Notes under the pieces: generated by a model
The model's input: only the letters and a program-made list of their open reading frames with translations
Told to the model about the DNA's origin: nothing
Databases searched by the model: none
Translations under genes and position numbers: made by a program
Assembly (NCBI GenBank): GCA_021205715.1
Contig: JAJPXA010000212.1
Span: 1 to 5,561 of the forward strand
Length of the DNA stretch: 5,561 nucleotides
Direction: 5' to 3'
Origin: Bacillota bacterium
GTDB taxonomy: Bacteria > Bacillota > Clostridia > UBA1381
Shown: positions 1 through 5,561 of the stretch, in pieces
How the letters are laid out: each line of letters starts with the position of its first letter
How positions within the stretch are numbered: the first letter of the stretch is position 1

Positions 1-9
1 ATACTCAAA

Positions 10-100
10 TGCGAAACGATAGTTTCGCACGCAGGTCAAGGACTGCAAGTCCTTGCGGATCCTTGATTTCGCTTTGCGAAATCAAATGAGGCAGAGCCTC
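10..100. repeat. Cluster of four perfect hairpins downstream of polC (REP-like intergenic element)
   Basis: Four consecutive palindromes fill this stretch. H1 (10-29) has an 8-bp stem TGCGAAAC/GTTTCGCA and loop GATA. H2 (37-55) has an 8-bp stem CAAGGACT/AGTCCTTG and loop GCA. H3 (63-85) has a 10-bp stem TTGATTTCGC/GCGAAATCAA and loop TTT. H4 (88-100) has a 5-bp stem GAGGC/GCCTC and loop AGA. Spacers are only 7, 7 and 2 bases, and a GGATCC palindrome sits between H2 and H3. Such density suggests a repetitive intergenic element or an RNA-processing and 3'-end protecting structure. None of the stems is followed by a proper T-tract on either strand, so it is not a standard intrinsic terminator, though it may still end or stabilise the polC message. 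The 53 bases from 101 to 153, between H4 and the polC stop, show nothing recognisable. Confidence 0.7.
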
Positions 101-153
101 GCATAACACCACCCATAAACCCAAATTTACACGCAAACGGATACCGCATTCTT

Positions 154-3100
154 TTACATAAAATCGAACAGGGATACCTGGTCGGTGTCGGGGAGATTGG
201 CGAAGCATCCGTAATTTTCCAAAATTTCCGCCGCGGTTTTGGTTATTCCCGTCCTCTGCTTCAGCTCCGCCACGGTTTTAAACTCGCCTTTATCGCGCTC
301 GTCGGTTATCGCTTTCGCCGCGTTCGTTCCTATACCCTGCAAGGCGTTAAGCGGCGGGAGTATCATCCCGTCGTCGGTCGGCAGGAAGTCGGTCGCGTGC
401 GACTTATACAGGTCTATACGCTTAAAATCGATACCGCGCGAGTACATCTCTATACATATCTCCAAAATCGGTATTACATTTTCCTCCTTCGGCGATATCG
501 AGCCGTCCTTCTTTTTCTCGTTCATAATTTCAAGCTCGCGCCGCGCTCTGTCCTCACCGTTCGCCATTATCTCCGCGTCGAAATCATCGGCGCGAACCGA
601 ATAATACGCTATATAAAACGCGACGGGATAATGCACCTTAAACCACGCTATTCGAAACGCCGACATAACATAAGCGACAGCGTGCGCTTTCGGGAACATA
701 TACTTTATCTTTTTGCAGGAGTCGATATACCAATCGGGAACGTTGTTCCCGCGCATTTCCTCTTCAAATTCGGGCGTTAAGCCTTTTCCTTTTCTTACCA
801 TTTCCATTATTTTAAACGAATGCTCCGGCTTCACACCGCACGACATAAGATAAATCATAATATCATCTCTCGCGCATATGGAGTGCGACAGGTCGCACTT
901 TCCCTGACGGATAAGCTCCTGCGCGTTTCCGAGCCACACGTCCGTGCCGTGCGACAAACCGGAAATTCTCGCAAGCTCCGAAAAGGTCGTCGGCTTCGTG
1001 TCCTCAAGCATCTGACGCACGAACTTCGTTCCGAATTCCGGCACGCCGTAGGTGCCCATATCAGTGCCTATATCCTTTCCCGGCAGAAGCTTAAGCGCCT
1101 TGTTCGATGTGAACAGGCTCATCGTTTCCGGCTCGCCTATGGGAATTGTCTGCGCGTCCACTCCGGTTAAATCCTCAAGCATCCTTATAACCGTCGGGTC
1201 ATCGTGACCCAGCTCGTCAAGCTTTAACAGGTTTTGGTCTATCTTATGATAATCGAAATGCGTTGTTATTATATCCGAATTAGGATCGTCCGCCGGATGC
1301 TGAATAGGGCAAAACTCGTGAATATCGTTTTCAAACGGCACTACTATTATGCCGCCCGGGTGCTGTCCGGTGGTGCGCTTTACGCCGACGCAGCCCATCG
1401 CAAGACGCTTCATTTCGGCGACGCGCATTACAATATTGCGCTTTTCGCAGTATTTGCGCACATACACCATCGCGGTTTTTTCCGCGACTGTGCCTATCGT
1501 TCCCGCTCGAAACACCTTTCCCTCACCGAAATATGTTTCGGTGTACTTGTGAATTGTCGGCTGATACACGCCCGAAAAGTTAAGGTCGATATCCGGCTCT
1601 TTATCGCCGGCAAATCCCAAAAACGTTTCAAACGGGATGTCGTGTCCGTCCTTTTTATACTGCGTTCCGCATTTCGGACATATTTTATCCTCCAAATCGC
1701 AGCCGGAAATACCTATCTCCGACTTGATAAACTCGACATTTTTGCATTTCGGACAAATATAGTGCGCCGGAAGCGAGTTTACCTCGGTTATGCCCGACAA
1801 GAACGCGACAAACGACGAGCCGACCGAGCCTCGCGAGCCTACCAGGTAGCCGTCCGAAAGCGACTTTCGCACCAGCTCCTGCGCTATCTTATACATAACC
1901 GAAAATCCGTAGGTGGTAATCGAATGAAGCTCCTTGTCGAGCCGCTCCTGCACCATCTCGGGCAGGGGGTCGCCGTATAGCTCCTTTGCTTTCGCGTAAG
2001 AGTCGTTTACAATATCCTCCTCCGCGCCGTCTATATGCGGCGGACATTTCTCCTTGGGAATCGGGCGCACATCCTCTATCATATCCGCGATAAGGTTCGT
2101 GTTCGCAACCACAACCTCATACGCCTTATCCTTGCCCAAATACGAAAATTCCTCAAGCATTTCATCCGTGGTTCTGTAATACAGCGGCGCCTGATCGTCG
2201 GCGTCCGCGAAATTTTTGAAATCAAGCAGAATTTTTCTGTAATCCGCGCCTTCCATATCCATAAAATGCACGTCGCAGGTCGCGCACACGGGCTTTTTCA
2301 GCTTCTCGCCAAGCTCGGCCACGCGGCGGTTTAAATTCCGCAAATCCTCATCCGTGTTTATATCGGCATAGCTTTCCCTTTCGCTCCGCTTCATAAACGC
2401 GTTGTTGCCTATCGGCTGAATTTCAAGATAATCGTAAAATTCCGCCGTTTTTTCTATCTCTTTTTCGGACGCGCCGTCAAGTATCGCGCTGAATACCTCG
2501 CCTTGCTCGCACGCGCTTCCCAAAATCAACCCCTCGCGCTTTTCCTCCAAAAGACTGCGCGGTATTCTTGGCGTTCTGTAAAAATATTTTAAATGCGACT
2601 CCGACACAAGCTCGTAAATATGCCGCAGTCCTATCTGATTTTTCGCTAAAATTATAATATGATTCGCCCTGTTTTTCTTTGACGCCTCACGCAGGTCAAA
2701 ACTGTCGTTAAGCTCTCGGAGCAAACTGTGATTATCGGCTTTTAACAGCTCTATCATCTTTACAAACGCGTCCGCGGTAGCTTTCGCGTCGTCGACCGCC
2801 CTGTGATGGTTGTCCAAAATGACGTTCAGACGTTTGGCAATAGTGTCAAGACGAAAATTTGAAAGCTCGGGGAACATACATCTTGCCAAAATAAGCGTGT
2901 CAAGCACGCAAAAATCATATTTTATGCCGCATTTTTCGGCATCGCGCCGTATAAAAGCGGTATCAAACGCGGCGTTGTGCGCCACAAGCACGCATCCCTC
3001 GCAAAATTTCATAAATTCCGGAAGCGCTTCGCTTATCAGCGGCGCGTCCTTTACCGTTTCGTCGCTTATACCGGTAAGCTCCACGATATTCTGCGGTATC

Positions 3101-4218
3101 GGCTTTTCGGGGTTTACAAAGCTCGACCATTTGTCGGTAATCTCGCCGTTTACCACCTTTACCGCGCCGATTTCGGTTATCCGCTCTTTTTCGCGGTCAA
3201 GTCCGGTGGTTTCTATATCAAATACCACAAACGGCGAATCGAGCGTTTCTTCCGCGGCAGCGTAAACTATTTTTTTGCTGTCGTCAATCAAATAGCCCTC
3301 GACACCGTATATAACCTTGATTTTTTCATTATACCCCGACGCGGTCATAGCGTCCGGGAACGACTGCACAACTCCGTGGTCGGTAACGGCGACCGCCTTA
3401 TGTCCCCAATACACCGCGCGGTCGATTATATCCTTAACAGGCGTTATCGCGTCCATCTGCGACATCTGCGTGTGCATATGAAGCTCCACGCGCTTTACCG
3501 CGGCATTGTCCTGCCGCACCTTCGGCGCGTCGATTTTGGCAATATCGTTTACCATAATCACCGTTGCGTTCGCGAACGCGTCCTCCTGCGCGCGTCCTCG
3601 GCATACGATATGTAAATCTCCCGATTTAACACCCTTTTTCAAAACAGAGTAAAACTTGTTAAACGCCTCGTCATCCTCGGTTTTGTTTATAAACATCTTC
3701 GCCGTTATCGAATTTGTTCCGTCGGTAATATCAAATTTCACAAGGTGAAAATGCTTTTGATTTTTCTTTGAGGTTATCTCGCGCTCATCGGCTGAAAAAA
3801 CCTTGCCCGATATATTGCAGTAGCCCGTATTTTCGTTTACCGAATTTATCGTTATTACCTCGCCGCGTATACTCCTGCCGTAAATCATATCCGAAACGTC
3901 GACTCTGCCTATGACGGTTTTTTCGGCACCGCCGTTTTGAGAATTGCCCGTATCTGAAGGCTTTTCATAATAAACCACATTTTTCTTTCGGTTATCGTCA
4001 TTATCCGCCGCGACCGCGGGCACGACAAAAATATCGGTGAGCCTGCATACGCGCTTTATCTCCTCGCCGACCTTATCCATTATAAACTGCGACGTTTCCT
4101 CGACCAAACGTATTTTCATCTTACGCTTGTTTTTTGAAACGGCTATTTTATCTATCGTGAAATTTTTTATTTCATCATCCGTTATCTGCGGAAATATCGC
4201 CCCGATACTTGGTTTCAT
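154..4218 (-). CDS. polC: DNA polymerase III alpha subunit, PolC type (replicative polymerase with 3'-5' exonuclease)
   Basis: This is the main chromosomal replicase, which extends primers at the fork and proofreads (1354 aa, cytoplasmic). Domains seen in order: a short N-terminal domain (about 1-70), a polar linker (about 70-111), an OB fold (about 112-230), the first PHP half with HMH 247-249 and TDH 279-281, and an inserted DEDDh exonuclease (about 328-493; DIETTG 334-339, HNAAFD 414-419, H472/D477). The second PHP half follows (about 520-660). Next come the polymerase palm, thumb and fingers, with GSRGSVGSS 794-802 and a four-cysteine zinc site C822/C825/C847/C850. The palm aspartates are D876 and D878 (PDIDLNFSG) and D1001. 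A helix-hairpin-helix lies near 1293-1304, and a clamp-binding motif QVSLF at 1347-1351. All catalytic residues are present, with no frameshift. The B. subtilis protein is 1437 aa from memory; the shortfall is in the N-terminal region. The ATG at 4218 follows a good ribosome binding site 27 bases after fabF, so co-transcription is likely. Confidence 0.98.
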   Translation of the reverse strand: MKPSIGAIFPQITDDEIKNFTIDKIAVSKNKRKMKIRLVEETSQFIMDKVGEEIKRVCRLTDIFVVPAVAADNDDNRKKNVVYYEKPSDTGNSQNGGAEKTVIGRVDVSDMIYGRSIRGEVITINSVNENTGYCNISGKVFSADEREITSKKNQKHFHLVKFDITDGTNSITAKMFINKTEDDEAFNKFYSVLKKGVKSGDLHIVCRGRAQEDAFANATVIMVNDIAKIDAPKVRQDNAAVKRVELHMHTQMSQMDAITPVKDIIDRAVYWGHKAVAVTDHGVVQSFPDAMTASGYNEKIKVIYGVEGYLIDDSKKIVYAAAEETLDSPFVVFDIETTGLDREKERITEIGAVKVVNGEITDKWSSFVNPEKPIPQNIVELTGISDETVKDAPLISEALPEFMKFCEGCVLVAHNAAFDTAFIRRDAEKCGIKYDFCVLDTLILARCMFPELSNFRLDTIAKRLNVILDNHHRAVDDAKATADAFVKMIELLKADNHSLLRELNDSFDLREASKKNRANHIIILAKNQIGLRHIYELVSESHLKYFYRTPRIPRSLLEEKREGLILGSACEQGEVFSAILDGASEKEIEKTAEFYDYLEIQPIGNNAFMKRSERESYADINTDEDLRNLNRRVAELGEKLKKPVCATCDVHFMDMEGADYRKILLDFKNFADADDQAPLYYRTTDEMLEEFSYLGKDKAYEVVVANTNLIADMIEDVRPIPKEKCPPHIDGAEEDIVNDSYAKAKELYGDPLPEMVQERLDKELHSITTYGFSVMYKIAQELVRKSLSDGYLVGSRGSVGSSFVAFLSGITEVNSLPAHYICPKCKNVEFIKSEIGISGCDLEDKICPKCGTQYKKDGHDIPFETFLGFAGDKEPDIDLNFSGVYQPTIHKYTETYFGEGKVFRAGTIGTVAEKTAMVYVRKYCEKRNIVMRVAEMKRLAMGCVGVKRTTGQHPGGIIVVPFENDIHEFCPIQHPADDPNSDIITTHFDYHKIDQNLLKLDELGHDDPTVIRMLEDLTGVDAQTIPIGEPETMSLFTSNKALKLLPGKDIGTDMGTYGVPEFGTKFVRQMLEDTKPTTFSELARISGLSHGTDVWLGNAQELIRQGKCDLSHSICARDDIMIYLMSCGVKPEHSFKIMEMVRKGKGLTPEFEEEMRGNNVPDWYIDSCKKIKYMFPKAHAVAYVMSAFRIAWFKVHYPVAFYIAYYSVRADDFDAEIMANGEDRARRELEIMNEKKKDGSISPKEENVIPILEICIEMYSRGIDFKRIDLYKSHATDFLPTDDGMILPPLNALQGIGTNAAKAITDERDKGEFKTVAELKQRTGITKTAAEILENYGCFANLPDTDQVSLFDFM

Positions 4219-4223
4219 TTTAT

Positions 4224-4232
4224 CCTTCCTTT
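4224..4232 (-). promoter_or_regulatory. Ribosome binding site of polC
   Basis: On the minus strand the purine run AAAGGAAGG offers two overlapping Shine-Dalgarno choices, with 9 and 5 bases to the ATG at 4218. It lies entirely within the 27-base fabF-polC gap. That gap has no hairpin or T-tract, so polC is most simply read from the fabF transcript but translated from its own site. Confidence 0.75.
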
Positions 4233-4245
4233 GTTTGGGTTTTAA

Positions 4246-5472
4246 TTATCCCTCATACCTCTTTACAATCACGCTTGCGTTTTGACCGCCGAAACCGAAC
4301 GCGTTTGACATTGCCGCGCCGACGTCGGTTTTCACCGCCGCGTTCGGCACGCAGTTAAGGCCGCAGTCGGGGTCGGGGGTTTCATAATTAAGCGTCGGCG
4401 GAATCACGCCCTCGCGAACCGCCATAACGCAGGCAATCGTTTCCGTAATACCGCCCGCGCCCATAAGATGACCCGTCGCGCTCTTGGTGGAGCTTATCAG
4501 CGGCGCGTTTTCGCCGAAAGTCGACTTTATCGCCTTAACCTCTATAATATCGCCGCTGTGTGTCGACGTGCCGTGGGTGTTTATATACTTTATCTCGCTC
4601 TTATCCATATCGGCTTTTTCAAGCGCTTCCGTCATACATTTCACCGCGCCTATGCCGTCCGGATGCGGCGACGTAACGTGATAGCCGTCGGTATTGTTCG
4701 CGTATCCGGCAAGCTCGGCGTATATTTTAGCGCCGCGCGCTTTTGCGTGTTCCTCGGTTTCAATTATAACCGCGCCGCCGCCCTCGCCCATAACGAAGCC
4801 GTTACGATTCAAGTCAAACGGGCGGCAAGCCGTTTTAGGGTCGGGATTTGTCGAAAGCGCTTTCGCGTTCGCAAGCGCCGCCACTATCACGGGCGTTATC
4901 GCGCTGTCCGCGCCTACCGCAATCATAGCGTCCGAAGCGCCGCTTTCGATAAACATCGCCGCAAGCGTCAGCGCGTCCACGCCTGACGAGCAGGCTGTGC
5001 TTACCGTCATAGACGGGCCCGTTATGTTTTTTGCAATGGCAATCTGCGCCGCGCCGATATTTCCGATGTATTTCGGCACAAGCCTCGGACTTACGCGCTT
5101 GGGCGCGCCTTTTTCCGCAAGCTCCGTCTGCGCCTCGCCTATGCTTGTAACTCCGTTCATTGCCGTACCCAAAACAATGCCCGTATTCCCCGGCTCTATT
5201 TCAAGACCGCTGTCCGAGAGCGCCTCATCCGCCGCGGCGAACGCGTACTGCATAAACGGATCAAGCTCGCGCACGAGCTTTTTCGGCATATAATCCTCCG
5301 CCGAAAATCCCTTTACCTCAGCCGCGACCTTAACGCTGTAATTCTCCGTGTCAAACTTGTTTATTTTATCTATAACCGTCCTTCCGTCCTTTAAAGCCTC
5401 CCAATATTCCTTAACATTCAATCCGACGGGAGTAACCGCGCCCATACCTGTTATAACAAGCCTTTTTTTCAT
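4246..5472 (-). CDS. fabF: Beta-ketoacyl-ACP synthase II (FabF/KAS II)
   Basis: This condensing enzyme of type II fatty acid synthesis joins malonyl-ACP to a growing acyl-ACP, releasing CO2, in the cytoplasm. The protein is 408 aa, the usual FabF length, and is a complete two-half thiolase fold. It starts MKKRLVITGMGAVTPVG. The active-site cysteine is C161 (STACSSG), with histidines H300 (NTHGTST) and H335 (TGHLMGAGG) and lysine K330 (SSTKSATGH). The glycine-rich gate loop is GFGG at 393-396. The frame is open upstream as far as the window edge, and an alternative ATG at 5514 would add 14 arginine-rich residues unlike the family. I chose the ATG at 5472 because the family's N-terminal strand begins there and AAGGAG lies 7 bases upstream. 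FabF rather than the FabB type is inferred from overall likeness; the clostridial style ending NAFGFGGQNAS also fits related KAS II-like paralogues. The gene is followed after 27 bases by polC. Confidence 0.95.
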   Translation of the reverse strand: MKKRLVITGMGAVTPVGLNVKEYWEALKDGRTVIDKINKFDTENYSVKVAAEVKGFSAEDYMPKKLVRELDPFMQYAFAAADEALSDSGLEIEPGNTGIVLGTAMNGVTSIGEAQTELAEKGAPKRVSPRLVPKYIGNIGAAQIAIAKNITGPSMTVSTACSSGVDALTLAAMFIESGASDAMIAVGADSAITPVIVAALANAKALSTNPDPKTACRPFDLNRNGFVMGEGGGAVIIETEEHAKARGAKIYAELAGYANNTDGYHVTSPHPDGIGAVKCMTEALEKADMDKSEIKYINTHGTSTHSGDIIEVKAIKSTFGENAPLISSTKSATGHLMGAGGITETIACVMAVREGVIPPTLNYETPDPDCGLNCVPNAAVKTDVGAAMSNAFGFGGQNASVIVKRYEG

Positions 5473-5479
5473 CAATCTG

Positions 5480-5487
5480 CTCCTTTT
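5480..5487 (-). promoter_or_regulatory. Ribosome binding site of fabF
   Basis: On the minus strand AAAAGGAG lies 7 bases before the ATG at 5472. It decides the fabF start, since the reading frame itself stays open to the window edge and offers an earlier ATG at 5514 that would give a non-family N-terminus. Confidence 0.8.
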
Positions 5488-5511
5488 CCGCCCTGCCCGC
5501 TCGCACGGCGG
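5488..5511 (-). other. GC-rich small hairpin in the fabF leader
   Basis: In the fabF transcript a 5-bp CCGCC/GGCGG stem (5507-5511 with 5488-5492) encloses a 14-base loop and ends directly before AAAAGGAG. It is short and could occur by chance in GC-rich DNA. If formed it would present the ribosome binding site as single-stranded rather than hide it. A regulatory role is speculation. Confidence 0.2.
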
Positions 5512-5561
5512 CATATAATAAAATTTGCGGCAAAAACATATATTTTCCGCTCTTTTATAAT
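5512..5561 (-). promoter_or_regulatory. AT-rich leader upstream of fabF, possible promoter
   Basis: This stretch is strongly AT-rich compared with the genes. It contains a -10-like TATTAT (5515-5520, minus strand), but no good TTGACA-like box lies 16-18 bases upstream of it. An 11-base inverted repeat TTTGC-C-GCAAA (5524-5534) sits just upstream of that -10 candidate and could be an operator. I see no recognisable FapR-type site. The region may instead be the end of an upstream gene, so the call is weak. Confidence 0.25.

Noticed and set aside
10..100. Intrinsic terminator for the operon
   Set aside because: The stems are strong but none is followed by a run of T on either strand. The best case is H1, followed only by ATTTGAGTAT on the minus strand. 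It was therefore listed as a hairpin repeat.
10..100. CRISPR array
   Set aside because: The palindromes differ from one another in sequence and spacing, and there are no repeated direct units of 23 bases or more with spacers between them.
5..208. Minus-strand 67-codon open frame across the polC end and the hairpin cluster
   Set aside because: Its first part overlaps the polC C-terminal codons in another frame and its second part simply translates the palindromes. I judged it a spurious product of the repeat element.
1234..1980. Plus-strand open frame of 248 codons inside polC
   Set aside because: It lies wholly opposite strongly conserved PolC palm and zinc-site coding sequence. Its product is rich in Arg, His and Tyr with no motif, as expected for an antisense shadow in this base composition.
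2977..3615. Plus-strand open frame of 212 codons inside polC
   Set aside because: It is antisense to the exonuclease and PHP coding region, overlaps another shadow frame, has no recognisable domain, and shows no start-site support.
4694..5293. Plus-strand open frame of 199 codons inside fabF
   Set aside because: It is a mirror of the FabF coding frame with a Ser/Ala/Pro-rich product that reflects the antisense codons. No family likeness was seen.
5473..5514. Earlier fabF start at the ATG at 5514
   Set aside because: It would add 14 Cys/Arg-rich residues ahead of the conserved MKKRLVITGMG start, and the clear ribosome binding site at 5480-5487 would then fall inside the gene.

Overview
The window looks like a piece of a low-to-mid G+C Bacillota chromosome, most likely a clostridial (Clostridia, possibly gut-type) lineage. 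The main evidence is a complete PolC-type DNA polymerase III alpha subunit, a form largely confined to Bacillota, Mollicutes and a few other phyla. It is closely collinear with the Bacillus subtilis enzyme as I remember it. Purine-rich Shine-Dalgarno sites of Gram-positive type agree with this. Species cannot be read from the sequence.

Everything that codes lies on the minus strand, so the operon reads from high to low coordinates. Positions 5473-5561 are a leader of about 90 bases, AT-rich and then GC-rich, which may hold a promoter or the tail of an upstream gene. Positions 5472-4246 encode FabF, beta-ketoacyl-ACP synthase II of fatty acid elongation. A 27-base spacer holding the polC ribosome binding site follows. 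Positions 4218-154 encode PolC, the replicative polymerase with its built-in proofreading exonuclease. The last 153 bases, downstream of polC, carry no gene but hold four consecutive perfect hairpins (10-100).

The two proteins act in different pathways: membrane lipid synthesis and chromosome replication. Their tight spacing suggests one transcript. That pairing is unusual, because polC in Bacillota normally sits with rseP, ispG or proS and ahead of rimP-nusA. Other points of note are a PolC N-terminus about 80 residues shorter than usual, a same-frame arrangement with a single stop codon between fabF and polC, and the hairpin cluster with competing pairings. I found no CRISPR array, RNA gene, transposase, phage gene or clear new system. 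This is mainly a housekeeping region with an uncommon gene order.
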